A DNA stretch of 64,000 bases from Pseudomonadota bacterium (GTDB lineage Bacteria > Pseudomonadota > Gammaproteobacteria > Burkholderiales > Rhodocyclaceae), in NCBI GenBank assembly GCA_018241685.1, contig JAFEDJ010000059.1, positions 54,169-118,168 on the forward strand, in the 5' to 3' direction. The notes under the pieces were generated by a model. It worked only from the letters and a program-made list of their open reading frames with translations. It had not been told where the DNA came from and did no database searches. Position numbers and translations under genes: made by a program. Numbering within the stretch: the first letter of the stretch is position 1; every line of letters starts with the position of its first letter. Positions 1 through 8,315 of this stretch are shown here, in pieces.

Positions 1-304
1 GCTGGGTCGCCAGCGCGGCGACGTCCTTCATCTTCTGCTCCAGTTCGGCCCCGTTGGCCACCGGAACGCCCTGCCAATGCACGACGCTCCGGGCGTCCAC
101 GTCGATCTTCACGACTTCCGGCTTCACGTCGCTGGGCGGCGGCGTACCGACCGGCAGGTTCAGATTGACCGCGTGCAGCTGGATCGGGATCGTGATGATC
201 AGCATGATCAGGAGCACCAGCATCACGTCGATGAGCGGCGTGGTGTTGATGTCCACCATCACCTCGGCATCGCTGCTACTGCTCGAACCTACGTTCATAC
301 CCAT
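1..304 (-). CDS. exbD: ExbD/TolR-family proton channel subunit (second copy, 3' end outside window)
   Basis: Start is the ATG at 304, preceded by a GGGAG ribosome site; the C-terminus runs off the left edge, leaving 101 codons. The visible part has a short cytoplasmic N-terminus, the ExbD hallmark VDINTTPLIDVMLVLLIML with the membrane Asp that carries protons, and then a periplasmic domain (from about residue 45). ExbD works with ExbB in the inner membrane, using proton flow to energise TonB-dependent outer-membrane import. It follows a first exbD (319-750) by 14 bases, so exbB-exbD-exbD is one operon. Two different ExbD paralogues in tandem is a known arrangement in proteobacteria. TolR is the alternative, but tandem copies without tolQ/tolA point to Exb. 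Confidence 0.9.
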   Translation of the reverse strand, partial: MGMNVGSSSSSDAEVMVDINTTPLIDVMLVLLIMLIITIPIQLHAVNLNLPVGTPPPSDVKPEVVKIDVDARSVVHWQGVPVANGAELEQKMKDVAALATQ

Positions 305-318
305 GATTTCGCTCCCTT

Positions 319-750
319 TCAGCCGCCACGGGCCGGCGGTTCGGTGATGAAGGCCACCTTGGCGATGCCGGCCCGCTGGCACGCGTACAGGATCTTGCCG
401 ACGCCTTCGTACTGGGCCGTCAGGTCGCCGCGGATCTGGACTTCGGGCTGCGGGCGCAGCGCGGAGACCTTCTTCAGATGCTCCACCAGCGCCCCGGTAC
501 TGGCGACCTTCGAATCCTGGATGTAGATGGCGTTGCTCTTGTCCACCGAGATGACCAGATTCTCCGGCTTGGACTCCCGGACCTCGACGGTTTCCTTCGG
601 CAATTCGACCGCCACCGATGTGGTGGCGACCGGGATGGTGATGAGGAAGATGATCAACAGCACGAGCATCACGTCCACCAGCGGCGTGGTGTTGATCGCG
701 GCGATCACGGCGTCGTCATCCCCCTCGGCGGGTGCTGCACTGATGGCCAT
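319..750 (-). CDS. exbD: ExbD/TolR-family proton channel subunit (first copy)
   Basis: 143 residues. The N-terminal segment is cytoplasmic, followed by AINTTPLVDVMLVLLIIFLI (about residues 18-37), the single membrane helix with the conserved Asp, and a periplasmic domain ending in VQIRGDLTAQYEGVGKILYA and PPARGG. This is the usual ExbD size and architecture. It lies 18 bases downstream of exbB and 14 bases upstream of the second exbD, so the three are almost certainly cotranscribed. The expected role is to convert proton-motive force into motion of TonB for siderophore, vitamin or other ligand uptake; no TonB or receptor gene is visible before the window ends. Confidence 0.93.
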   Translation of the reverse strand: MAISAAPAEGDDDAVIAAINTTPLVDVMLVLLIIFLITIPVATTSVAVELPKETVEVRESKPENLVISVDKSNAIYIQDSKVASTGALVEHLKKVSALRPQPEVQIRGDLTAQYEGVGKILYACQRAGIAKVAFITEPPARGG

Positions 751-768
751 GGCGTTGTGCTCCGGCGC

Positions 769-1641
769 TCAGGCCTTGCTGGCGGAAGCCAGGATGACCG
801 AGTGCAGGTCGCTGCCAAAGGCGCGGACGTCGTCCAGCACACTCTTGTTGCGGCGAACCAGCCAGTTGTAGCCGAGCACCGCCGGCACCGCGACGGCCAG
901 GCCGATGGCGGTCATGATCAGCGCCTCGCCCACCGGCCCGGCTACCTTGTCGATGGACGCCTGGCCGGCTACGCCGATGGCGGTCAGCGCGTGGTAGATG
1001 CCCCACACCGTACCGAACAGGCCGACGAACGGGGCGGTGGAGCCGACCGTCGCCAGGAAGGCCAGGCCACCCTGCAGACGGCTCTGGATGCGTTCGATGG
1101 CGCGCTGGATGCTGAGCGTCACCCACTCGTTGAAGCCGACGTGCTGCAACAGGCCGTCGTGCTTTTTGGTCGCCTCGATACCGGCTTCGGCGATGAAACG
1201 GAAGGGGCTGGAGCCTTCCAGGTTCTCGGCGCCCTGCTGCACGGAACCGGCATTCCAGAAGCTGTCAGTGGTCTTCTTGGCCTGACGGCCGATCTTGGCC
1301 TGCTCCAGCAGCTTGACGACGATGATGTACCAGCTGCCGATACTCATGGACAGCAGGATCAGCAGCACGGTCTTGGTGATCGCGTCGCTACCCTTCCACA
1401 GGGCTTCGAGGCCGTAGGGGTTGTCGACGGACTCGGTGGCTGCCGGCTTGCCGGCGTGCAGGTCGGTGCCCACGGCAGCGGACGGCGCGGCAGCCGGTGC
1501 CGCGGATTCGGCCGGAGCCACTGCGGCGCTCGGCTGGGCCAGCACCGAGCCGGAGAAGGAGGCACCCGAAGCGGCGATCATGACCGAAGCGATGACGGCC
1601 GAAATGCGGGAACGTCCTTTGGTTATCTCAAAATTGAACAT
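769..1641 (-). CDS. exbB: ExbB/TolQ/MotA-family proton channel protein with signal-peptide-like N-terminus
   Basis: 290 residues from the ATG at 1641, which has GGAG eight bases upstream; the frame stays open a further 60 codons upstream but those codons look like leader. The N-terminus resembles a signal sequence (ISAVIASVMIAASGASFSGS), then comes an Ala/Pro-rich linker to about residue 70, followed by the ExbB core with three membrane helices, including GLFGTVWGIYHALTAIG and ALIMTAIGLAVAVPAVLGYN. An extra signal-like N-terminal extension is known for one ExbB subfamily. It is the first gene of exbB-exbD-exbD and lies downstream of a candidate sigma-54 promoter (1797-1811) and divergent from a sigma-54 activator gene. 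Confidence 0.92.
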   Translation of the reverse strand: MFNFEITKGRSRISAVIASVMIAASGASFSGSVLAQPSAAVAPAESAAPAAAPSAAVGTDLHAGKPAATESVDNPYGLEALWKGSDAITKTVLLILLSMSIGSWYIIVVKLLEQAKIGRQAKKTTDSFWNAGSVQQGAENLEGSSPFRFIAEAGIEATKKHDGLLQHVGFNEWVTLSIQRAIERIQSRLQGGLAFLATVGSTAPFVGLFGTVWGIYHALTAIGVAGQASIDKVAGPVGEALIMTAIGLAVAVPAVLGYNWLVRRNKSVLDDVRAFGSDLHSVILASASKA

Positions 1642-1796
1642 GCTAATTCTCCAAACTGATAAACAGGATCGGCAAGGCAAGGCACCGAAATATCGAGGAA
1701 AGAGGCAAAAAGGCCGTCGGACGGAATAAGCTAATTCACAATCCGAATAAGGAATTGCCACAGGCAGAATCGAAAAACGCCCTCTCCGCTCATCTC

Positions 1797-1811
1797 GCAC
1801 GCTCCATGCCA
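1797..1811 (-). promoter_or_regulatory. candidate sigma-54 promoter for exbB-exbD-exbD
   Basis: On the minus strand the sequence reads TGGCATG, four bases, GTGC, keeping the obligatory GG-N10-GC spacing of RpoN promoters (consensus TGGCACG-N4-TTGC). The predicted start would be near 1786, about 145 bases before the exbB ATG. The adjacent divergent gene encodes a sigma-54 activator, and a large inverted repeat (1884-1922) lies about 100 bases upstream, where an activator would be expected to bind. Context makes this one of the better sites of its kind in the window. Confidence 0.5.
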
Positions 1812-1883
1812 GAATTAAAAACACTTAAAAAACAAAACAATGCCAATCCAGAAAAGAAAACCGCCAATTCACTTGCTGATCGC

Positions 1884-1922
1884 TCAGCACACCTGCTGGT
1901 GCACAGCCAACAGTTGTGCTGA
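1884..1922. promoter_or_regulatory. 39-bp inverted repeat, candidate upstream activator site
   Basis: Outer arms TCAGCACA (1884-1891) and TGTGCTGA (1915-1922) are perfect complements, and the inner parts continue with only a few mismatches (CTGCTGG against CCAACAG). It sits between the divergent exbB and sigma-54 activator genes, centred about 105 bases upstream of the -12 element of the exb promoter. Size, symmetry and position fit a binding site for the activator encoded at 2019-3074, possibly also used for autoregulation. No terminator-like T tract is present. Confidence 0.5.
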
Positions 1923-2018
1923 CAAAGGCGCAGATATGTATTCCAGAAATTCTTTGTTACTAATGGGGGAACTCCATACCTACAATGAGCGCCAATAAAA
2001 CCCCGGTCTTGACGAAAA

Positions 2019-3074
2019 ATGAACCACGCCCCGCACATCATTACGTTCCCTGACCCGCGCTCGGTTTCCATGTCCATTCGTGCCAGCGCCGTCGTATTTG
2101 CCGACCCGCGTTCGCTGCAACTACTGTCCCTGATCGACCGGGTGGCGCCGAGCAACGCCAATATCCTGATCATCGGGGAAACGGGCACCGGCAAGGAGTT
2201 GGTGGCGCGCCAGGTTCATCTTTCCAGCCTGCGGGCCGGCCAGCCTTTCCTGGCCATCAATTGCGGGGCCTTTTCCGAAACCCTTTTCGAAAGCGAATTG
2301 TTCGGCTTCGAAAAGGGCGCATTCACCGGGGCCATGACCTCGAAGGCCGGCTGGTTCGAAGCGGCCAATGGCGGCACCCTGTTCCTCGACGAAATCGGTG
2401 ACCTGCCGCTGCCGATGCAGGTCAAGCTGCTGCGCGTGCTGCAGGAAGGCGAAGTGGTGCGCATCGGCGCGCGCAAGCCGGTCAAGGTGGATGTGCGCCT
2501 GATCGCGGCAACCAATGTGGACCTGGAAAAGGCCGTTGCCGAAGGCCGTTTCCGGGAGGATCTGTATTACCGGCTGAAAGTCGTTTCCCTCGACCTGCCA
2601 ATTCTGCGCGAGCGCCCCCGCGACATTCTTCCGCTGGCCCGCCATTTCATCCACAAATACGCCACGCGCCTCGACATTGCCGAACCGGGCATTTCCACGC
2701 AGGCGGAAAGGGCGCTGCTCGAATATCAGTGGCCGGGCAATATCCGCGAGCTGGAAAACGTCATCCATCGGGCACTGCTGGTCTTCCATGGCCGGCAGAT
2801 CGAGGCCGACGACCTGCACCTGCTCGGCCCGCAGATCGACCGCACGCCGCGCGATCAGCCGGCCACGCCGGCCGACCTGGAGGATTCGTTCACGCGCTAT
2901 CTGAAGAATCTGTTCGAGGAAGGCAAGGAAGGCCTGTTCGACCATATCGTCGACCACACCATCAATACCGCCTACGAATGGGAACATCTCAACCAGGTCC
3001 GCACCGCGCGCCTGCTCGGCATATCCCGCAATGTGCTGCGCACCCACCTGAAGCGCATGCAACTGATCGACTGA
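2019..3074 (+). CDS. sigma-54-dependent transcriptional activator lacking a sensor domain (PspF/SfnR-like)
   Basis: 351 residues. Only the AAA+ and DNA-binding modules are present: Walker A GETGTGKE near residue 53, the GAFTGA loop that contacts sigma-54 (FEKGAFTGAM), Walker B GGTLFLDEIGDL, the RFREDLYYRL motif, and a C-terminal Fis-type helix-turn-helix (RTARLLGISRNVLRTHLKRM). There is no N-terminal receiver, GAF or PAS domain, as in PspF and in the sulfone-utilisation regulator SfnR; the start ASAVVFADPRS recalls the latter. An internal Met at 2070 is an alternative start; neither has a strong ribosome site. It likely activates the divergent exb genes and perhaps the dispersed sigma-54-like promoters noted elsewhere. 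Without a sensory domain, control would be through its own expression or a partner protein. Confidence 0.88.
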   Translation: MNHAPHIITFPDPRSVSMSIRASAVVFADPRSLQLLSLIDRVAPSNANILIIGETGTGKELVARQVHLSSLRAGQPFLAINCGAFSETLFESELFGFEKGAFTGAMTSKAGWFEAANGGTLFLDEIGDLPLPMQVKLLRVLQEGEVVRIGARKPVKVDVRLIAATNVDLEKAVAEGRFREDLYYRLKVVSLDLPILRERPRDILPLARHFIHKYATRLDIAEPGISTQAERALLEYQWPGNIRELENVIHRALLVFHGRQIEADDLHLLGPQIDRTPRDQPATPADLEDSFTRYLKNLFEEGKEGLFDHIVDHTINTAYEWEHLNQVRTARLLGISRNVLRTHLKRMQLID

Positions 3075-3078
3075 AACG

Positions 3079-3633
3079 ATGGCCGGCAAATCCTACGTCG
3101 ACGCCAATTACCGTTTCATTGCCGCCTATCAGGAAATAAATGCCCGTATCGCCCAGCGCCAGCAGGCGCTGGCGCTTTACGTAACGCTGGTCGTCAGCAT
3201 GCTGGCGGCCCTCGTGGCCCTGAAGCCCGGCGTGATTGCCGGGCATGTGCCGGTCGAATGGCTGATTCTCGGCTTCCCAGTGGCGTCCACCTGCCTGGCC
3301 TTTCTCAATTTCAAGGCCGAGCGGGCCATTACCAATCTGCGCCGTTTCGTGTCGTCGCTGGAGCGGCTGGAACTCGAAAGCCATGGCCTGCCGAGCTACA
3401 ACACCGATCCCCAATGGGCCGCCGGTGCCAACAAGGCGCGGCGCTTCCACGATTTCGCGGCCGCCGTGCTGGTGGCGGGCGGCAATGGCATCGGCCTGGC
3501 GGCAGGCCTCAGCATCTATCCGGAACGCCTCGGCGACAACACCCTGCTGCTCGGCTCGGCGATCCTGATCAGCCTGCTGTCCCTGGCCGCCCTGCTGCTC
3601 AGCCCGAAATGGAGTTTCCGGCCGGACGAATAA
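3079..3633 (+). CDS. hypothetical inner-membrane protein, four predicted helices
   Basis: 184 residues, starting 4 bases after the activator's stop codon, so probably cotranscribed with it. A soluble N-terminus (about 30 residues, YRFIAAYQEINARIAQRQ) precedes two hydrophobic hairpins at roughly residues 32-75 and 130-178, separated by a charged middle segment (ERAITNLRRFVSSLERLELE) that could be a short coiled coil on the cytoplasmic side. I do not recognise the family. Tight linkage to a sensor-less sigma-54 activator makes a regulatory partner possible, as PspF is held by PspA and membrane partners, but nothing in the sequence proves it. Confidence 0.75.
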   Translation: MAGKSYVDANYRFIAAYQEINARIAQRQQALALYVTLVVSMLAALVALKPGVIAGHVPVEWLILGFPVASTCLAFLNFKAERAITNLRRFVSSLERLELESHGLPSYNTDPQWAAGANKARRFHDFAAAVLVAGGNGIGLAAGLSIYPERLGDNTLLLGSAILISLLSLAALLLSPKWSFRPDE

Positions 3634-3832
3634 GCCCGCGCCTGCTGGGCAGCCAACAGCCCCACAACAGCCATGCTGGCAAATCAACCCATTCCGGCCA
3701 GCCGGCCGGCCCACCTCCATTTCCTGCCGCAGATCAGGAATGCAGATGAAAACGCCGCCCGCCACGGGATTTCAGGTGTTTGGCCAATCGAATCGAATGG
3801 GAAATAGTTTTTCTCGAAAAGAGAAAAAACAA

Positions 3833-3848
3833 AGGCACGAAACCTGCA
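3833..3848 (+). promoter_or_regulatory. candidate sigma-54 promoter for the first RND operon
   Basis: AGGCACG, four bases, CTGCA: five of seven upstream and four of five downstream consensus bases with exact GG-N10-GC spacing. The predicted start near 3859 gives a leader of about 70 bases before the adaptor ATG at 3931. It lies in the 297-base gap 3634-3930, which holds no credible gene; the same gap contains an A-rich stretch (ctcgaaaagagaaaaaac) just upstream of the site. Confidence 0.4.
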
Positions 3849-3930
3849 ATACCGCCAGCAAACGAATTGCCCTCCGGCCCTGCGAATTGCTCCGGTGCGA
3901 TCGATTACGCACCGACATCCGATACCCGCC

Positions 3931-5229
3931 ATGAAAAAGAAAGTCATCTGGACCTCGATCGCCGTCCTGCTCGCCGCCACGGCGGGCACGGCCACCTATT
4001 ACCGCTCCGGTGAAGCCGCCGAAACCAAAAAGGCCGAAGCCGGCCCGCGCGGCGACGGCCCCCGTGGCGAAGGGCCGCGCGGCAAGGGTGGACGCAACCG
4101 GGATTTCGGCAATCGCCCGGTGCCGGTGCAGACCGCCGCCTCCCGCACCGGCGACATCGACGTGAATGTGAACGCCATCGGCACCGTCACCGCCCTCAAC
4201 ACCGTAACGATCAAGCCCCGCGTTGATGGCCAATTGCAGAAGATCGCCTTCGGCGACGGCCAGCAGGTGAAGGCCGGCGACCTGCTGGCGGAGATCGACC
4301 CGCGCCCCTTCAAGGCCGCCCTCGACCAGGCCACCGGCCAGCTGCAGCGCGACGAAGCCCTGCTCGCCAACGCCCGCCTCGACCTGGAGCGCTACCGCGG
4401 CCTGCTCGCCAAGGACTCCATCGCCCGCCAGCAGGTGGATGCCCAGGAGGCCCAGGTGCGCCAACTGGAAGGCACCGTGCTGACCGACCGCGCACTGGTG
4501 GATACCGCCCGCCTGAACCTCGGCTTCACCAAGGTCACCGCACCGGTGGCCGGCACCCTCGGCCTGCGCCAGGTGGACGCCGGCAACATGGTGCGCGCTG
4601 CCGACACCGGCGGCGTGGTCATCCTGACCCAGACCCAGCCGATCACCGTGCTGTTCTCCATCTCCGCCGCCAACCTGCCGGCCGTGCAGGATCAGCTCAG
4701 GAAGGGCAAGAGCCTCGCGGTGGAGGCCTGGGACCGGGACGGCCGCAGCAAGCTGGCTGGCGGCCGCCTGGTCAGCACCGACAACCTGATCGACACCAGC
4801 ACCGGCACCGTCAAGCTGAAGGCCCAGTTCGACAACAAGGACAGCGCCCTCTTCCCCAACCAGTTCGTCAGCGCGCGCCTGCGCGTGGACACCCGCCACG
4901 ACGCGGTGCTGGTGCCCTCGGCGGCCATCCTGAAGGGCAACCAGGGCAGCTTCGTCTATGTGATCAACGAGCAGGAGAAGACCGCCAGCATGCGCCCGGT
5001 GGTCACCGGCCCCGCCACCGCCGACACGGTGGCCATCGAGTCCGGCCTGTCGGCCGGCGAGAAGATCGTCGTGGACGGCGTGGACCGCCTGCGCGACGGC
5101 GCCCCGGTGGAACTGCCGTCCCCCGAAGCCCGCCAGGGCGGCGGACGCCACCGCGGCGAAGGAGCCCGGAGCGGCGGAGATCACGGCGGCGATGGCGAGC
5201 GTCGCGGCGAGCGCAAGAAGCCGGCATGA
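3931..5229 (+). CDS. mdtA: RND efflux periplasmic adaptor (MdtA/AcrA family)
   Basis: 432 residues. The start is the ATG at 3931 (MKKKVIW), giving a signal-anchor; a more upstream in-frame ATG would add only poorly hydrophobic sequence. After the anchor comes a Gly/Pro/Arg-rich linker with repeated GPRG units (residues 30-55), then the barrel-sandwich (lipoyl) halves, an alpha-helical hairpin (about 110-170) and beta-barrel domains: TVTIKPRVDGQLQKIAFGDG and FTKVTAPVAGTLGLRQVDAG are typical. The C-terminal tail (about 35 residues) is unusually Gly/Arg/His rich and charged. It bridges the inner-membrane pump to the outer-membrane channel. Its stop overlaps the next start (ATGA), indicating translational coupling. 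The symbol is by family resemblance (MdtABC/MuxABC type, two pump subunits). Confidence 0.9.
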   Translation: MKKKVIWTSIAVLLAATAGTATYYRSGEAAETKKAEAGPRGDGPRGEGPRGKGGRNRDFGNRPVPVQTAASRTGDIDVNVNAIGTVTALNTVTIKPRVDGQLQKIAFGDGQQVKAGDLLAEIDPRPFKAALDQATGQLQRDEALLANARLDLERYRGLLAKDSIARQQVDAQEAQVRQLEGTVLTDRALVDTARLNLGFTKVTAPVAGTLGLRQVDAGNMVRAADTGGVVILTQTQPITVLFSISAANLPAVQDQLRKGKSLAVEAWDRDGRSKLAGGRLVSTDNLIDTSTGTVKLKAQFDNKDSALFPNQFVSARLRVDTRHDAVLVPSAAILKGNQGSFVYVINEQEKTASMRPVVTGPATADTVAIESGLSAGEKIVVDGVDRLRDGAPVELPSPEARQGGGRHRGEGARSGGDHGGDGERRGERKKPA

Positions 5230-8200
5230 ACCCGTCGCGCACCTTCATCCTCCGCCCGGTCGCCACCTCACTGCTGATGGTGGCGATCCTGCTGGTCGGC
5301 CTGATCGCCTACAAGATCCTGCCGGTGTCGGCCCTGCCCGAGGTGGAATACCCGACGATCCAGATCGTCACCCGCTATCCGGGCGCCAGCCCGGAGGTCA
5401 CCACGTCGGCGATCACCGCCCCGCTGGAACGCCAGTTCGGCCAGATGCCGGGCCTCAAGCGCATGTCGTCCACCAGCGGCGAAGGCATCTCGGTCATCAC
5501 GCTGCAGTTCGACCTGTCCCTGGCGATGGACGTGGCCGAGCAGCAGGTGCAGGCCTCCATCGCCAACGCGGACAACTTCCTGCCGCAGGACCTGCCGATG
5601 CCACCGGTGTACAGCAAGGTCAATCCGGCCGACGCGCCGATCCTGACCCTCGCCGTGAGCTCGTCGAGCCTGCCGCTGGCCAGGCTGGCCGACCTGGTGG
5701 ATACCCGCGTGGCGATGAAGATCTCCCAGCTGCCCGGCATCGGCCTCGTCACCATCGGCGGCGGGCTGCGCCCGGCGGTGCGCGTGCAGGTCAATCCCCA
5801 GGCCCTGGCCTCGGCCGGCCTCAGCCTGGAGGACGTGCGCAGCGCCATCGCCAACGCCAACGTGAACATGGCCAAGGGCAGCTTCGACGGCCCGGTGCGC
5901 GCCACCACGCTGGACTCCAACGACCAGCTCAAGTCCGCCGACGACTACCGCAGCCTGACCATCGCCTGGAAGAACGGCGCACCGATCCGCCTGGCCGACG
6001 TGGCCGAGGCCGTCGAGGGCGCCGAGAACACCCGCCTGGCGGCATGGGCCGACCGCAGCCCGGCGGTGATCATCAACATCCAGCGCCAGCCCGGCGCCAA
6101 CGTCATCGAGACTGCCGAGCGCGTGCGCGCGCTCTTGCCGCAGCTGGAGGCCGACCTGCCCACGTCGGTGGACCTGCGCCTGCTCACCGACCGCACCACG
6201 TCGATCCGCGCCTCGGTGCACGACGTGCAGTTCGAACTGGCCCTCGCCGTGGCGCTGGTGGTCGGCGTGATCTACCTGTTCCTGCGCAGCCTGCCGGCCA
6301 CCGTGATCCCGGCCGTCGCCGTGCCCCTGTCGCTGGTCGGCACCTTCGCGGTGATGTACGTCGCCGGCTTCAGCATCAACAACCTGACCCTGATGGCGCT
6401 GACCATCGCCACCGGCTTCGTCGTGGACGACGCCATCGTGATGATCGAGAACATCAGCCGCCACGTGGAAGAAGGCGAGACACCGCTGGAAGCAGCGCTG
6501 AAGGGCGCCAGGCAGATCGGCTTCACGATCATTTCGCTGACCGTCTCGCTGATCGCCGTGCTGATCCCGCTGATCTTCATGGCCGACGTGGTCGGGCGCC
6601 TGTTCCGCGAGTTCGCCATCACCCTGGCGGTGTCGATCCTGATCTCCGCGGTGGTGTCGCTGACCCTCACGCCGATGATGTCGGCGCGCCTGCTCAAGCC
6701 CGTCGGCCACCGCCACGACGACAACGGCGCTTTCTTCCAGGCGATCGTGGACCGCTACGCGCGCATGCTCACCTGGGTGCTCGACCGCCAGGGCCTGACG
6801 CTGCTGGTCGCCGTCGGCACCCTCACGCTGACGGTGCTGCTGTACGTGTTCATCCCCAAAGGCTTCTTCCCGGCCCAGGACACCGGGCTGATCCAGGCCA
6901 TCTCCGACGCGCCGCAGGACATCTCCTTCAGCGCGATGGCCGAGCGCCAGCACGCGCTGGCGGACATCGTGCTCGAAGATCCGGCAGTGGAAAACCTGTC
7001 GTCCTTCATCGGCGTGGATGGCACCAACACCACGTTGAACAGCGGGCGCATGCTGATCAAGCTGAAGCCCAAGGATGAGCGCAATGCCGACGTCGGCGAG
7101 GTGATCCGCCGTCTGCAGGAACGCCTGCAGGTGCGCCGCCTGGACACCAAGCTGTACATGCAGCCGGTGCAGGACCTCTCCATCGAGGACCGCCTGTCGC
7201 GCACCCAGTACCAGTTCAGCCTGGAAAGCACCAACGAGGCCCAGCTCGCCCAGTGGTCCGGACGCCTGCTCGACAAGCTGCGCGGCCTGCCCGAGCTGGC
7301 CGACGTGGCCAGCGACCTGCAGGACCAGGGCACCCAGGCCTTCGTGGATATCGACCGGGACAGCGCCGGCCGCCTCGGCATCACCCCGGCGGCCATCGAC
7401 AACGCGCTGTACAGCGCCTTCGGCCAGCGCCAAGTGTCCAACATCTTCACCCAGTCGGCCCTCTACCGGGTGGTGCTGGAGGTGGCGCCGGACTTCCAGC
7501 GCAGCCCGGCGGCCCTCGAACACATCTACGTGCCGGCCGCCAACGGGCGCACCGTGCCGCTGTCGTCGGTGGCGCGGATCAGCGAGCGCAAGACGGTGCT
7601 GGCGGTGAACCACGTCGGCCAGTTCCCGGCGGTGACCCTGTCCTTCAACCTGGCGCCGGGCGTGGCGCTGGGCGACGCGGTCAAGGCGATCCACGCCGCC
7701 GAGGCCGAGCTGGGCCTGCCGCGCAACATCCGCAGCAGCTTCCAGGGCGCCGCGCTGGCCTTCCAGGCCTCGCTGGACAACACCCTGCTGCTGATCCTCG
7801 CCGCGGTGGTGACGATGTACATCGTGCTCGGCGTGCTCTACGAGAGCTACATCCACCCGGTCACCATCCTGTCCACGCTGCCGTCGGCCGGCGTCGGCGC
7901 ACTACTGGCCCTGCTGGTGTCCGGCCACGAGCTGGGGATGATCGGCATCATCGGGATCATCCTGTTGATCGGCATCGTCAAGAAGAACGCCATCATGATG
8001 ATCGACTTCGCGCTGGAGGCCGAGCGGGAGCGCGGCCTGGCGCCCCGCGAGGCAATCTACGAGGCCTGCCTGCTGCGCTTCCGGCCGATCCTGATGACCA
8101 CCCTCGCCGCCCTGCTCGGTGCGCTGCCGCTGATGCTCGGCAACGGCGTCGGTTCCGAGCTGCGCCAGCCGCTGGGCATCACGATGGTCGGCGGCTTGCT

Positions 8201-8315
8201 GGTCAGCCAGGTGCTGACGATCTTCACCACGCCGGTGATCTACCTGGCCTTCGACCGCCTGGCACGGCGCGTCAGGGGCGCCGCTGAGCCGGCCGCGGCG
8301 GACCGTCCGGCATGA
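5226..8315 (+). CDS. mdtB: RND multidrug efflux pump, first subunit (MdtB-like)
   Basis: 1029 residues, the usual HAE1-RND length, with 12 predicted helices and two large periplasmic loops. N-terminus FILRPVATSLLMVAILLVGL is the standard RND first helix; the membrane motif TGFVVDDAIVMIENISRH carries the paired Asp residues of the proton relay, and GIVKKNAIMMIDFAL in the second half gives helix 10. It overlaps the adaptor and the next pump gene by four bases each (ATGA). Two different pump genes in one operon is the MdtABC/MuxABC pattern, in which a mixed trimer forms; known substrates of such pumps include bile salts, novobiocin and aromatic compounds. Confidence 0.93.
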   Translation: MNPSRTFILRPVATSLLMVAILLVGLIAYKILPVSALPEVEYPTIQIVTRYPGASPEVTTSAITAPLERQFGQMPGLKRMSSTSGEGISVITLQFDLSLAMDVAEQQVQASIANADNFLPQDLPMPPVYSKVNPADAPILTLAVSSSSLPLARLADLVDTRVAMKISQLPGIGLVTIGGGLRPAVRVQVNPQALASAGLSLEDVRSAIANANVNMAKGSFDGPVRATTLDSNDQLKSADDYRSLTIAWKNGAPIRLADVAEAVEGAENTRLAAWADRSPAVIINIQRQPGANVIETAERVRALLPQLEADLPTSVDLRLLTDRTTSIRASVHDVQFELALAVALVVGVIYLFLRSLPATVIPAVAVPLSLVGTFAVMYVAGFSINNLTLMALTIATGFVVDDAIVMIENISRHVEEGETPLEAALKGARQIGFTIISLTVSLIAVLIPLIFMADVVGRLFREFAITLAVSILISAVVSLTLTPMMSARLLKPVGHRHDDNGAFFQAIVDRYARMLTWVLDRQGLTLLVAVGTLTLTVLLYVFIPKGFFPAQDTGLIQAISDAPQDISFSAMAERQHALADIVLEDPAVENLSSFIGVDGTNTTLNSGRMLIKLKPKDERNADVGEVIRRLQERLQVRRLDTKLYMQPVQDLSIEDRLSRTQYQFSLESTNEAQLAQWSGRLLDKLRGLPELADVASDLQDQGTQAFVDIDRDSAGRLGITPAAIDNALYSAFGQRQVSNIFTQSALYRVVLEVAPDFQRSPAALEHIYVPAANGRTVPLSSVARISERKTVLAVNHVGQFPAVTLSFNLAPGVALGDAVKAIHAAEAELGLPRNIRSSFQGAALAFQASLDNTLLLILAAVVTMYIVLGVLYESYIHPVTILSTLPSAGVGALLALLVSGHELGMIGIIGIILLIGIVKKNAIMMIDFALEAERERGLAPREAIYEACLLRFRPILMTTLAALLGALPLMLGNGVGSELRQPLGITMVGGLLVSQVLTIFTTPVIYLAFDRLARRVRGAAEPAAADRPA

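Noticed and set aside
5268..7856. Very long open frame (862 codons) on the minus strand across the first RND pump
   Set aside because: It is a mirror of the pump gene in GC-rich DNA; the translation is low-complexity His/Gln/Arg/Asp sequence with no domain.
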